A DNA stretch of 64,000 nt from Bathynomus jamesi (lineage: Eukaryota; Arthropoda; Malacostraca; Isopoda; Cirolanidae), in contig JAJOZX010001073.1 in assembly GCA_023014485.1 (NCBI GenBank), positions 570,001-634,000 on the forward strand, given 5' to 3'. Shown here one piece after another: positions 9,604 to 22,400 of this stretch (position 1 is its first letter; every line of letters begins with the position of its first letter). The position numbers and the translations under genes were made by a program. A model generated the notes under the pieces. It was not told where the DNA came from. It ran no database searches and was given only the letters and a program-made list of their open reading frames with translations.

Positions 9604-9751
9604 CCCATGGTGAAATGTCCAATTGAAGGGTGCGCATATGAGACCCCCGCACACAGCGACGCCATTGTAGCAGCACTCCTCACAGCCCACTGCACTGTCC
9701 ATTCCGTGTCCGCTGCCGGCTCCACGGCCCAAGTGGAGAAGGTGACCTAAT
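9604..9751 (+). pseudogene. gag N-terminal fragment of a second Gypsy-like element
   Basis: The frame begins at the CCCAT duplication and reads MVKCPIEGCAYETPAHSD, then AIVAALLTAHCTVH and QVEKVT before a stop near 9748. This matches the N-terminal finger of the minus-strand Gypsy gag (ECPITGCTY, AIVAALITAHCTTH, VEKV) but is clearly diverged. Together with the leader at 2757-2879 it is the target into which the Gypsy element inserted, just after its second codon. Everything downstream of the finger is missing. Confidence 0.65.
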
Positions 9752-10184
9752 GTTGCCCTTGGGTATGTATTTGTTTGCATTATTGATGATCTGATTAAAT
9801 GTCTTGAGTGTTGTATTGATGTTTATGATGGGTATGCTTTTAATGTGGTGAATTGTTCCTCAGTCTATATTTTAAACTGTTCCCAATCAGCTTTCTTGTA
9901 ATTTCTGTAAGTGTGCCTAAGGCTGTTGGGGCAGAGTGTAGAACGATTGTAATGATGATGGGCAGGTGGTCTGATAACAGTTGTTTTTCTGTTCTCCAGT
10001 GTGTATGTGTTGCTAGTGAGGGGGAACAGAACGTTATGTCTGGGGAGGAGTTTGAGTATCCTGCTTGATGTGGTATGTATGTATGTTCTTCTGTAGTGTT
10101 AAGAATGAAGAAGCTGTTTAGTTGTGTGGCTATGTTGGCTCCTCCGCTACAGTTAGTGACAGCTGTGCATAAGAAAATGTGCAC
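9752..10184 (-). pseudogene. LINE endonuclease C-terminal part (5' portion of the split LINE)
   Basis: The minus-strand frame 10184-9840 contains TFCSPSLATHTHWRTE and LLSDHLPIIITI, the SDHxP signature of APE-type endonucleases, followed by the linker toward RT (KYIPKGN near 9760). This matches what should precede the RT block at 2681. The endonuclease nicks target DNA for target-primed reverse transcription. The N-terminal half is absent, so the LINE copy was 5'-truncated near 10184. Confidence 0.7.
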
Positions 10185-10186
10185 AG

Positions 10187-10740
10187 TTACTGTATTTCAA
10201 CATTTGGAAATACGCATTGAACGTTCAGGCTTTTAATCAATTTTAAAAGTTTCATAGCTGAAGATACATCCTCTTTGGATGTGTGAATTAGTGATTGCAG
10301 CTGCACGAATTCGTCGGCCACTGAGTCTTCTAAGTCCATATTATATACAAACACCAAGTTCAAAGCATGTTCACAAATGTCATGCGTATTCACTGAGCTA
10401 ACTTCGCAAAATTTCCAAATTGTACATCAGCCATTTCATAAGCTTCACGACTCTTTACCAACTCTGTCTGCAATTTATCCATTATGACCAAAAAATTATT
10501 TTTTATCAAAATGTAGTTTCCTTATCATTTTTTCTCCTTATTTCTGAGTCATTGCTCTTATTTCCAAACATGTCGATAGCCTCCTTTTCAAAGGTATGAA
10601 AATCGGCTCGAATAGAAGTTAAGTAATTGTCGAGAGAGTTGTATAGCATTACAACGGTCCCTAGGTCTACATGAGGACTTTGCAATTTTTTACTTGTTAT
10701 GTTGAATCTATCCAAAACACGAAACAAAAAACAATCACTA
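10187..10740 (-). pseudogene. hAT transposase remnant (ZMYM1-like)
   Basis: Two minus-strand pieces lie in order. 10727-10506 reads MFRVLDRFNITSKK, HVDLGTVVMLYNSLDNYL and RADFHTFEKEA. 10393-10187 reads VADEFVQLQSLI, MKLLKLIKSL and VFPNVEIQ. This resembles the region just before the C-terminal dimerisation domain in ZMYM1-type hAT transposases. The conserved VERSFS-like end and both element termini are missing. Assignment to hAT is moderate. Confidence 0.5.
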
Positions 10741-10854
10741 TCACTATTTCAATGCGTTCCAGTTTTTCTTTTATCCCATATCCCTCCGATCTAGTACATA
10801 GTGGGTTTTTCAGTTTCGTCGTCTGCTATTGACCGGAGTCAGGCACAGATACAG

Positions 10855-10990
10855 GGGTGATGACTTTGATTCAAAAAGTGGAGTTGTTGGATCGACTCGT
10901 ACGTGGTGAACATGCGTCTGTTGTGGGCAGGCATTATGGGGTGAACGAGTTGACTGTGTGATACATTAAAAAAATGAGAAAGTGATTACA
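10855..10990 (+). pseudogene. Tigger/pogo transposase psq-HTH fragment
   Basis: The + translation reads VMTLIQKVELLDRLVRGEH, SVVGRHYGVNELTV and YIKKMRK with one in-frame stop. This is the CENP-B-like psq helix-turn-helix that binds the termini of Tigger/pogo elements. The catalytic domain is missing; a CR1 LINE starts about 130 bases downstream. Confidence 0.65.
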
Positions 10991-11116
10991 GTATTTTTGT
11001 GCAGTATTTTTATTCATAATCATTTACATGGGAGGGGTATGTACTGGAGGGAGGATTAAAAGAGGGGTAACTATATTAGGTTTATTATGTGTACAATATT
11101 TTCAATTTTGGATTAA

Positions 11117-12469
11117 AAATGATGATAAAGAGAAAGACTTGGGTGTCACTGTGACAAATGAACTTAAACCCTCAAATCACTGTATGGTAATCAGAAATAA
11201 AGCAAATGCTAGACTCAATCTCATGCAGAGACACATTGAATACAAATCACCCAATATTATAAAGCAACTATACATTTCATATGTGAGACCCCTCCTCGAA
11301 TACTGCATTTAATTTAATAGTCCCTATTTGATACAAGATATTGAAAAACTGGAAAAAGTACAGAAACGAGCAACAAGAATGATCCCATCTCTAAGACAAT
11401 TGACATATAAGGAAAGACTGGCGTATCTAAGCATGTTCTCATTAAAAAGGAGGAGGTTAAGGGGTGATATGATAGAGGTGTATAAAATGATAAAAGGGTT
11501 GGATAAGATAGATTTTCAGTCTCTTTTCATTAAAGATCACAATAATCAGACTAGAGGTCATAGTATGAAATTATTTAAGCCAAGATGTAGAACAAATTTA
11601 AGAAAACATAGTTTTACAAACAGAGTAATTAAGTTTTGGAACAGTCTGACAGAAGAAGTGGCGACTTCAGATACGCTTGATTCTTTCAAAAGAAGGTTGG
11701 ATAGTTTGATGTCTGCAAGGGACATCTGGTGATGGTGTTTAAGCCCATTTTTATTGCATGAATGGTACTAGTTTATTTCATATATATTATGTGCATTTGG
11801 GTGATAGATCCCACAGCTCAACACAGGTGTTGTGGGATATAGGGAGGCAGCATCTTGGGTTAGGGGATACTCTCTGTCCTTACACACCCTATTTAAAGAG
11901 ATTCCTCTGGCGAGCGGTGCCCCCCATAGTACTGTGAGGTATTGAAAAACTCATGATCTTCACTTGCCTCACAAACACCTTTAAATGGGAGACCCAAAAT
12001 GGGTGCACACACATTTCTACATTACTGTACAGTCTTTACAGCCACACCTACACTTTTCCTCTTAAGTATATATATTGTAATGTATATGGATGTAAATTGT
12101 GACTTGGTCCGCAATTGATATGGACCGTGACTTATTTTTGGTTGGCATGGTACTGGTATTGATGGGTACCATAATGAAATTGACTGGATTCTTTGGATCT
12201 GATATATTTGCATGTCAGTTATAAATAGATATAGTGTGTAACATATTTGTGGAAAGTAGCCTATTATGACTTTGATCCTCTGGATCCAGAGATTCTATCT
12301 TTAGTTTTAAATCGATAATTAATTAGTTTTAAATTGATACTTAATTAGTTTTGTAAAAATTGGTTATTGCCAATGTACAGGCAGTTTTTACATAGTGGAG
12401 CCACCTCGATGGGCCGAAGTGGCCCCTAGTGTGCCCACTATAAAAATTTCTTATGTTCTTATGTTCTTA
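11117..12469 (+). mobile_element. CR1-like LINE, 5'-truncated copy 1
   Basis: The 3' part of ORF2 (about 11120-11732) is followed by a 740-bp 3' UTR that ends in imperfect 8-bp repeats, TTCTTATG TTCTTATG TTCTT (12447-12469). Short tandem 8-mers at the 3' end are the hallmark of CR1-type LINEs. The UTR, starting GATAGATCCCACAGCTCAACAC near 11800, is shared with 18635-19440. In the opposite orientation to most neighbours upstream. Confidence 0.8.
11120..11732 (+). pseudogene. CR1 ORF2 C-terminal fragment
   Basis: Two frames, 11120-11310 and 11328-11732, are separated by a stop. They read KDLGVTVTNELKPSNHC and YVRPLLEYC, then IEKLEKVQKRATRMIP and RRRLRGDMIEVYKMIKG. This is the thumb and C-terminal region of CR1/L2 reverse transcriptases. 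It ends FWNSLTEEV and a short tail. The RT palm (ADD motif) lies upstream of the truncation point. Confidence 0.8.
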
Positions 12470-12608
12470 ATTTCCCCCTTATGATCGGTCAGGCTCGCGA
12501 ACCTAACTCCCTTTTTCCCATTGGCTTTGGATTCCCAATATCGCGAAATTCCGTTATCGCGAAGTACAAAGGAACGTAACTCTTGCGATATTAGAGATCC
12601 GACTGTAT
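12470..12608 (-). repeat. One end of a Tigger-like MITE
   Basis: Sequence rich in TATCGCGAAATTCCGTTATCGCGAAG ends GAGATCCGACTGTATAT near 12608. Its reverse complement, TACAGTCGGATCTC, looks like a Tigger terminus next to a TA. The opposite terminus is not found, because the 3' end of CR1 copy 1 abuts it. Confidence 0.45.
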
Positions 12609-13408
12609 ATATTTTTTGAAAATTTATGCACCCCTCAAATTGTTGCACTCTAGGCCCAGGCCTTGAAGACCTATTGGCCTCTGAGGAACAACTACAAGGT
12701 ATTAAAGTGACTTAGGATGGTTAAGCATTAAAATAAATTTTAAGAAAATTTTTTATTCAGAAAGAACGGAATTTGTTTTCTTCTATGGCCCCCTAATCTA
12801 CTGTTTTAAATCACGAATTACAGGAAAACCTTTTCCTGGATCTGGTTCAGAAATGGTGAACATCTTGTGAGTGTTCTGAAGACAAGCGTTTCTTCCAGGT
12901 TCATTTGAAAAATTAAACTCATGAAAATAATAAATTAGTTACCCTAGATTTTTAGGTTCTGTTACGTAACGCATCAGGTGACCCTTCCCCTCCTCTCGTA
13001 ACACTTTGTAACATATGAATAACTCCCCCATCTCCCTCGGTGTATTACCAAATTACCAATATAACTACAGTATATTTCAATATTTCAATTGTAAATTTTT
13101 TCTTAACTTACAAACTCTCGCCTTTGTGTTTAACTGAGCGAGCAAGTTGAGTCATTTGAGTCACCTATGAATATGTGACATGGTGGGAGGAGGGAGAAAG
13201 AGTAAGGTGAAAAGTTTTCTGATTCAATCGCGATTCTGTGTAACTTACTACTTTATATGCTTTGGTCTGCCACAAGTTTTCTTCCCATCACACATGTAAA
13301 CAAGAGTTGGCTATTGAACTAGATTAGTGTCAGCATTACAGCATTTGTAGCTGTTTTTTATTTGTTTACATTGTTCCTAATATCATTTGAAATCATTTTT
13401 TATATAAA
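12609..13408 (+). other. Upstream region and 5' UTR of ZC3H15
   Basis: About 800 bases without recognisable transposons or long open frames. The promoter and 5' UTR of the downstream gene must lie here or slightly upstream, but I see no element I can name with confidence. The TATATAAA at 13401 is directly in front of the start codon and is too close to be a TATA box. Confidence 0.35.
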
Positions 13409-13489
13409 ATGCCACCTAAGAATGCGGGAAAAGGTGGAAATCAAGCTGGTAAAAAGGCTGATCAAAAAAAAAAGGAAAAAATTCTTGAG
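13409..13489 (+). CDS. ZC3H15: ZC3H15 exon 1 (residues 1-27)
   Basis: ATG at 13409 begins [19 protein letters not shown] and the exon ends KKKEKILE at GAG, followed by donor GTGAGG. The start is chosen because human ZC3H15 also begins MPPKK. It ends in phase 0, and the next residues of the family (DKTFGL) open exon 2. Confidence 0.93.
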
Positions 13490-16400
13490 GTGAGGTATCC
13501 TACCTTTGTTTCATATTGACTTTAATTTCCTTAATCCATCATATGTTGGGCTAGGGCTCGGCTTGAAGCTTGGATTTGTGTATTAACAGATGTTTTATAT
13601 TTTAACTTCCATCTAAGCTAAGGTCTGTCTCTCTGTAGGCTGAGTTAGGCTGCCTTGGCCTCAATTTGAAAAACGTTGCAGAACTCTTTTATGGATTGGT
13701 AATTACCATGGATTTAGTTGCAAATTTAGACTATAGAATTTGGGTGAAAAATTAAGTTTAATTGCAAAAATCCATGATTTAGATTTTTTGGGTCCATATA
13801 CTTACTCAAAACAACCCAAGAATATTAAGAAAGCCCATGTTTAGGTGATCCTATTTTGGCATCCCAAATTATTATTGAATGTTTCACCAACAGTGAACTT
13901 GAAGGCCAATAATTACCAAGTTTAGTATATATATATTATCATGGGGGGGAGGGGGAGAAGTCCCCCTTGGTTAGCACATACAATCGGAGAATACATAGGT
14001 TAAGGTTGTTATATGTATGTTCCTAGCCCATTTGATTTTGTTAATATCCAAAATACATTTGGTAATTGTATACAATATCCCTCTCACCTCAGTTTCTAAT
14101 AAACATTATTGCAATGCGTAGAAAAAAATAAATAAAATCTTTCCTTTAAGTAAAAAAATTTCGGTTGATCATATTTATGGAGATATTATTTAATTAACGA
14201 TATCCATTTGACGTGATATGTTTCTGATTGGGCTATTTTTTCGCTACTCTGCGACTTAATTAGTTGGTTGGTTTCTGTTGTGGCTATTTTTTTTTTCTAA
14301 TTGGATTCAGTTTGGGTAATACCTCAGTTTGGTCATGTTTATGATAGAATTATGACGTGCTGTTCGTGTGGTTTTGACTTTGAGAACTTGATTCGTCATG
14401 TGCCCTAGATGAAGACTAAAAAAATGCTTAACTTAACATGTTATTACATTATCATTTGTATAATTTAGGTCTTGGAGGTACAGGGGCCATAAAGATCACA
14501 TATCACAAATTGATCAGTATAGGGTTCACTTTATGATGCGTTATCTTTACGGGGGCTCTGCCCCTGTACCCCTGAGACCTAAATTATACAAATGATAATG
14601 TAATATGTTAAGTTATATACTTTTTTAGTCAAAAATACATTTTTCTAGGTTAGATTAGATTGTTAGGTTAGGTTAGGTTGGTTTCCAAAAATAAATAAAG
14701 TAATTACATGCTATAAATAAAGGTTTTACATTGATTATGAAGTCAATTTCATAAAATTGAGGTGAGGGGGATATATACAACTACCATACATTTTTCTAAT
14801 GTATTTTGGTGATTTGGTTCATATATGACCTTCATTTCTAGCAAAAATGAACCAAAACATAGGAAAATTTTAATGTTTCATAACTGTTTCGGTTTATTAG
14901 TGAAAGATATGAAGGTCATATTTGAACAGAACACACCAAAATACATTAGAAAAATATATTTTGTATATTAATTTAGGTTTGGTGAAACATTTAATAATTA
15001 CTCCAAAGGATTCAACCAACCAGTTAAGTCAACTGTGTACACGTTAGGTTAAGTTATGATATTTTCATTTAAACTAATGAAAATATCAAGACTTAACCTA
15101 ACCAATCATCAAGGGTGTACAGTTGATCTAACTAGGTAGTCAATTAACCTAATTAGCATAAACAAGTAATTTGGAAGTGTTGTAGTACTGTTTATTTTTG
15201 GTTGGTTGAATAATTTGGGACACCAAAATAGGATATTACCCATGTTTATTCTATGATTTATTCCCATATTGTGGAATTTAGAATGTTATTCATTTAAAAA
15301 GTATAAAAGGGAATACAAAAGAATTTACAAATCAAAAATGATACCTTAATCTCTGACAAAATCTTCCTTAAATTATACAAAATACAAAACTAAATAAACT
15401 AAAAAAAAACTGAAAAAGTGTTTCTGAATACTTAAATTAGCATATAAATCAATTCAAAAGAAACTTTTTAGATGTTTTTTCATTTCAAGGTCTTTTCCAT
15501 TAGGCTGGCATTTTTGTAACACCATTAGTTTTATTAGGCACTGAATAATTGAAAGTGGAAGACTTTACATGACCATTATTTTTTCAGAACCTATTTAAAA
15601 AATATTTGTCTCAATCTTTTTGTTTTTCTAAATATTTCTTTTTTTTTATATACTAAATTTCTTGTATCTTTTGGAAAGTCTCTAATTTCCAGTATCATAA
15701 AGAGACCTTTGCAAGTCTATTAAGCGTAACTCAACCGGCGTAACTTGTCTGTTTACTAATAAGATTATTGTTGTACATTTCTTTATCATAGTTTTTCTTA
15801 AACTTATTAACTATGGTTGAGTTTATAACTTTGTTTGCTAATTTATTCCAGTGATGCACTACTGTTTGTAAGGAAAAATATTTTCTAATATTTTTGCTAC
15901 ATTGTTTTTTAAAAATTTTGCAATAATTTCCTCTTAAAACATTCCTATTTTCCTGAAATAGTTTTTTGTCAATCATTTCAATTCCATTCATAATTTTAAA
16001 TGTTTCTATTAGGTCTCTTTTTCTTCTCTCTTCTAGTGGTGTTAATCTGAGTCTATTCAATCTATCCTCATATGGTAGGTATCTTAGTTCTGAAACTAAT
16101 TTTGTGGCTCTTCTTTATATTTTTTCTATCATATCTATATCCTTTCTATATCTATTTCTGATGTGTTCACTAAATTTCAAATTAAGCTTGTACATCAATT
16201 TGTGGTGTGGTACAGAATCAAAAGCCTTCTTAAAATCTAAGTAAATGGTATGATATATGGCTCACTTCTATGGCACATTGTTGTCCAATCCTCAAGAGCT
16301 TCCAACAGGTTTGTCAGACAGGACCTCCCTCTAAGAAAACCATGTTGACATTGTTATTAAACCATTTTTGATTAAGTGATCTATTATTGTTTCCTTATCT

Positions 16401-19400
16401 TCTCCATTATCATTACTACTTGGGAGGTTAATGAGATTGGTCTATAATTTTTAGATTTCTTCTTGTCTCCTTTCTTGTGTAGCTATTGCATTTATTATGA
16501 CATTTGCAATCCTTGGGTAATTTCCCTTCTTTGAGGGACTTACTGAACAATATATATATTGTCTGGTCCAGTTGCTTTATATATATTTATTTCCTTCAAT
16601 AGTCTATTTACTATGGCTTCCTTAACAGTAGTATTCTAAAGTGGTATTATATTTTGCCTATCCACCTCGAGTTTGAAGGGGTCTGGGGTTTCATTTCCAT
16701 ATAAGTTTGCTGCAGCTTGATTTAACATCAGTACATCCCTATCATCCTCCTCACAAAAAACACTGGCAAAATAGTTATTTAATTCTTCTGCAGTTTCTTG
16801 ATCAGATTTGGTTAGTGTTCCATCAGGCTTTCCTAGGCTACACACTGGACATTTTATAATTTTTTCTATTTGCATATCTGAAAAATGCCCTATTATTATT
16901 TTTCATATCTCTAACCAGTCTCTTTTCATACGTACATTTTACCCTTCTTATTGCATTTCTTGTTTTATCCCTTTCTTTGGTATATTGTCAGTATCTTTTT
17001 GGTGTCTGGCATTGTAGAAATCTATTCCATACATACTTTTTCTTTGTAGCTTTAATGGTAGTCCTATTAAGCCATGGAGGTTTTGCTCTGTTATTTCTGG
17101 TTTCAAATTTGGGTATATATAATTGAACATATTCTTCATATACGTTTTTGAATATAGTCCATGCAATTGAAATGTTCTCATCTTCCAGTAAATTTCTCCA
17201 TTCCTTATTAACATAATCTCTCATTCTGTCCTAGTTACCTTTAAAATAGTTATATCTATTTTGTACTGTTCTTTTTACATGTTAGTATTTGATTGGATAA
17301 CTGAATGTCAATACTGCATGGTTTCTGTGTCCCAGGGGGGTCTTCTACATTTAGATCATCTATTGCAACATTATTTTTTATTATAATAAGGTCCAGAGTA
17401 CTGGGTTGGTTTTGCCCTCTTGCTGTAGTAATTTCCTTTACATGTTGAACTAATTATCATCTAATGTACTGTATCTACAAATTTCTGAGAGTATCCATCT
17501 GGGTTATCCATCACTGTATAGCCATTCCAGTCTATCTCAGGTAGGTTGAAATCTCCTACTATAATGAAATGCTTACTTTCAATTTTATTTGCTTCCTTAA
17601 GTATAGCTAACAGAGTATCGTTATTTCTGTTAGCTGTGGTGTGTCTTCTGTATATCAAACCCATCAGTGCTCTGTCTTCACTATCACTGATCCAACACCA
17701 TAGACTTTCATCATGTTCCTCAGGGTTCTGTATTGGGCCCCTTGCTTTTTCTTATATATATTAACGATTTAGATGTCGGCCTAGTCAGTACAGTTTCAAA
17801 GTTTGCGGATGACACGAAGCTGGGTGGTAGGGCGATTAATGACGAAGATAGAGGTAAAATTCAGGAAGATCTGAATAAAATTGTTGATTGGTCAGTCACA
17901 TGGCAAATGAGATTTAACGTGGATAAGTGCAAAATTATGCATATAGATTCGTGTAATGGTAATTTTGCGTATAGTATGTCAGGGAAAGATTTAACAAGTG
18001 TAGAGCAGGAAAAAGATTTAGGAGTTATAGTCACTGGTGATTTAAAAGTAGCGAAACAAAGTACAGCAGCAGTCAATAAAGCGAACAAAGTGTTAGGTTT
18101 TATAGCTCGAAATTTTGAGTACAAATCGCGCGATATTATAGTTCCTCTTTATAAATCATTAGTTAGACCCCATTTGGTGTACGCGGTCCAATTTTGGAAT
18201 CCGCATATGCGCAAAGATATAGACAAAATCGAAAGAGTTCAAAGACGAGCAACTAAGATGATTCCGTCTCTTAGGTCAAAGTCGTACGAGGATAGGCTTA
18301 AAGAGTTAAAATTGACTACACTCGAGACTAGGAGGTTAAGGGGTGATCTAATCCAGGTTTTCAAAATTATGAATGGGTTTGATAACGTAGATAGGGATAG
18401 CTTTTTCGAAATATCTCAATATAATAGGACTAGAAATAACGGGTGTAAGTTGACAAGTAGAAGGTTCGAGACAGCAGTTGCGAAAAACTTTTTTACGCAT
18501 ATAATAGTAAATAGCTGGAATAGTTTGCCGGTAGAAGTAATTAGTAGCACGTCTATAAACATGTTTAAGAATTGATTGGACGTGCATGTTGATAGAAAGG
18601 GTATAGTTTAAGGTAGTAAAATTAAGGCTTGTGGGGATAGATCCCACAGCTCAACACAAGTGTTGTGGGATATAGGGAGGCAGCATCTTGGGTTAGGGGA
18701 TACTCTGTCCTTACACACCCCATTTAAAGAGATTCCTCTGCCGAGCGGTGCCCCCATAGTACTGTGAGGTATTGAAAAACTCATGATCTTCACTTGCCCC
18801 ACAAACACCTTTAAATGGGAGACCCATAATGGGTGCACACACATTTCTACATTACTGTACAGTCTTTACAGCCACACCTACACTTTTCCTCGTATGTGTA
18901 TATATTGTAATGTATATGGTTGTAAATTTGACTTGGTCCGCAATCGATATGAACCGTGACTTGATGGATACCGTAATGAAATTGACTGGATTCTTTGGAT
19001 CTGATATATTTGCATGTCCGTTATATAATAGATATAGAGTGTAACATATTTGTGGATAGTAGTCTATTATGACTTGATCCTCTGGATCGAGAGATTCTAT
19101 CGTTAGTTTTAAATCGATAATTAATTATTTTAAATTGATAATGTATATGGTTGTAAATTTTGACTTGGTCCGCAATCGATATGGACCGTGACTTGATGGA
19201 TACCGTAATGAAATTGACTGGATTCTTTGGATCTGATATATTTGCATGTCCGTTATAAATAGATATAGAATGTAACATATTTGTGGATAGTAGTCTATTA
19301 TGACTTGCTCCTCTGGACTGAGAGATTCTATCTTTAGTTTTAAACCGATAATTAATTATTTTTAAATTGATAATTATTTAGTTTCGTAAAAATTGGTCGT

Positions 19401-22400
19401 TGCCAATTTACCGGCAGTTTTTAAATAAGTTTCTTATGTTCTTGTGGTTCAGAACCCACGTAAAATTGTAGGTCCCCTCCGCCACCACGGAGGACATACA
19501 CAATACACGATTACGAACACAGTTAGGTAGACCAGCCATGAGTGGATCCTAGGGTCTTTGTTGGTCTGAAACATTATAACATTCAATACTGTTTAGTTGT
19601 TCACACAAATCTGAATTAAATCTATTATTTACATATAGTAAAAGCCCTCCTTTTCTGCGTGTGCTGTCTTTCCTGTACATTTTATAATTTGCCAATTGTA
19701 ATACACTTCCACCCATAGTTTGTTTACACCAGGATTCATATATTGCAATAACGTCTGGTTTGCCTTTGCTTATTCTTGTTTCAAATTCATTAATTTTATT
19801 TATTATACTTTCAGCATTTATGTGCCAGCAGTTTAGTTTCTTTACTTAACATGACTACCTAAAATTTGTTCAGAACCTTTACTCCTGAGAAATTTCTTGA
19901 CAAAAATTTCTCCTTTTTGTAACTGAAGTTTCTTATAACTATATCCTGTTCGCCTTGTTCTTTTCTTCTCTTAACCCTTTAACCATGTTTGGCGACTTTA
20001 TTCACAGACATTTTTTTGTCCTTAACTGTGTAAAGTGACTGTAGTCCATGGCCATAAAAAAGTGGATTTCTCATGGTCTTTTCATACTAGAAAAGTAATA
20101 GAAAAATTCCTATTAGCACTTTCATTTTTTAGTGACAATTCATATCCATGGGAATATTGCTGAAATTGTACGGTGCTTTTAAAGGGTTAAATTCATCGTG
20201 AGCTTCTTTTTGCATGATTCTCTGCTTAACTGTATAATCTGGGACAATGTACACTCTTTTCTTCCACTTGAACTCATCCCTGGCAACCTTTAAGTTTTTA
20301 TCCACTCCAAGTATTTCCTACTTTTTGTCTGCTGATATGAATCTAACACACACTGGCCTTGGTCTATGGTTTGGTCCCAAGTTTCTTTTTCCTAGTCTAC
20401 CTCTTTCTCAATGTCACTCTTGGGTATCTTTAGATTTTCACTTACTCCAACATGTAGCTTGGTTACTTTTTCTGTATCAAAGTTTACTCTGTCCTGTGGG
20501 TTTATGTTGTTTTCTCTAGCTTCTTGAATGCTGAATATCACTTTTTTTTTGTGTTTTTCCCTTTCCAATTTCTCATTCATATATTCCTCAACTTTATTTT
20601 CTATTTCAATTTCTATTTTCTCTTTTATTGAAGTTATTTTCTCTTCTAATTCTATTATCTTTCTTACTCCTTGCATCACTTTACTCTCTACAGTCTTTAC
20701 AAAACCACCTAACCATATCTTTCACTTTGCTAATGGCTTTGTATTTATTTATATATATTTTCAAGCATCCACAGTGGAACCAAGTTTCACATGCATCACA
20801 TTGCAATGCATTATCATTTCCAGTCACTTGCCTTTTGCACTTACTGCAACATGCTGTTTGCTCTTCATTATCAGAATTAGAACTATCAACTAGATCACAT
20901 TTTGGTCTACGGTTAGTATCCTCTCTGTTTTGTCACTGCTTGCCTTTGTTTACGTCACACATGGATGCCACCATGTTGGTTTTCTGACAGTCACAACTCG
21001 GCTTAACTTGTCTTGGCCTATTAATCTTTTTACATTATTTTCATACTTTTTGCATTTCATCTTAAAGCAGAGACAAGTTTAGGGCTACTCAACAAATCTG
21101 ACACTTTCTGTGACTTGCTAGTCTTGAAATATTCACTGGTATTCACAGATGTAGCAGAAACACATCCTCATTTCCACATAAATAATACAACCAAAATTTC
21201 ATAATATAATTTCAGATTATTTCACAATGTCAGCTATTTTATTTATCAAGACTAGTGTAGATTGTGGGGCCTAGTTTGTTTATTTTAAAATATTGTTTAT
21301 TGATTCAGCATTATTTGTCCAGTTTTGCTTAAATTCTGATTGCTTTAAGTTACGCACATTCAAATGCAGTTTAGGTTTTAAACTTTTTTCATAGTATTGA
21401 CAAAACTGTGGATAAGTGTTGAAATGAGCTAATAATGAAGATGAGCATTATTTAAACTGAAATGCATTATTGGCATTGATAATACCCAATTTGCCAAATA
21501 ATTTTTCTGAAACATCCTTCCTATCAGAAACCTTTAACCCAACTTTATTTTTAAGTTATTTTGATACATTGTCTTTCAAATTTGGAAAGCAGATGTCAAT
21601 AGATTTGGTTAAAGCTTTTTCATCATCACTTCCTATTTCTAAGCTGTTTGATATACAGATATCTATACTGTCAACTGACATAGCAATCTTGGCACTCGCA
21701 TAGGATAGAAAATAGTGGTAAGTCTCAAATGTTGTCTTTGTGAAGCAATACAGGTCCAAGAAAAATAAGATGTTCTAATAAATCCTTTCAGAAGACAGTG
21801 ATTCTTGTAAACTATGGTAGTGAAAAAAATTGCAGAAGTTAAATGTGCCATCAGTGCCAACTCATGGTTCATCAATATGGTAGTCATTATGAAGTGTTGC
21901 AAGTCCAACATCTATTCATCATGGTACAAAATGATGAAAGGTACATTGTTTTTAGTATGCTCAATTTTCTGAACAAAAGGGTAGTCTTTCACCATTACTG
22001 AGACATGAAGCAGTTCATCTGCTATATATGTTGGCACCAAATTTTTTTTTTATTCTTGACATGCTCATAATATTTGAGATGACAAAGCTGTTGAAAGTCT
22101 TTTGGAACATTAAAAGAATTTTCTAAAGCCATTTCCTTATATACCTGATAGGGTTTTTTAGTGACCAATTCTTTTTCAGCCTTTTCCATTACTTTTGGAT
22201 TTGTTCACCTAGCTTATACTCTTCAAATTTATTTTTACAATTGATATGCTCTTTGAGGACACTTACAGTATGTACTCAACCAGAGCAATTTTGAATAGAT
22301 TAGGTTTTGTTGAACAGCTCAACTAGTATGTACATATTTTAAAGTTGGGTTGCCTTTTTAATGAAGTGTAGTACCTGTACCAGGGTTGGCACCCAAAAAC

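Larger units (their letters stand above)
13836..15240. repeat. Composite of foldback repeats in intron 1
   Basis: The outer inverted arms share TTAGGTGATCCTATTTTGGCA (13850) with its complement ACACCAAAATAGGATATT (15218), and AATGTTTCACCAA (13878) with TTGGTGAAACATT (14979). Between the arms are three independent hairpins (14427-14617, 14788-14956, 15040-15120). No coding sequence is present. It looks like a non-autonomous inverted-repeat element that collected smaller ones; the outer ends and target duplication are unresolved. Confidence 0.45.
19576..20985 (-). mobile_element. CR1-like LINE on the minus strand, 5' half with ORF1
   Basis: This is the upstream half of the element at 15690-17700. 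On the minus strand 20960-20690 encodes a PHD-like zinc finger ([41 protein letters not shown]), which CR1/L2 ORF1 proteins are known to carry. 20679-20392 is a coiled-coil ORF1 segment. About 19850-19580 is the endonuclease N-terminal part ([12 protein letters not shown]). A TTAA-flanked MITE (19975-20186) separates ORF1 from ORF2. Confidence 0.75.

Noticed and set aside
13401..13408. TATATAAA in front of the ZC3H15 ATG as a TATA box
   Set aside because: It directly abuts the start codon, leaving no room for transcription start and 5' UTR.
14647..14680. TTAGG run as an interstitial telomere
   Set aside because: Only three or four imperfect units; too short to support that claim.
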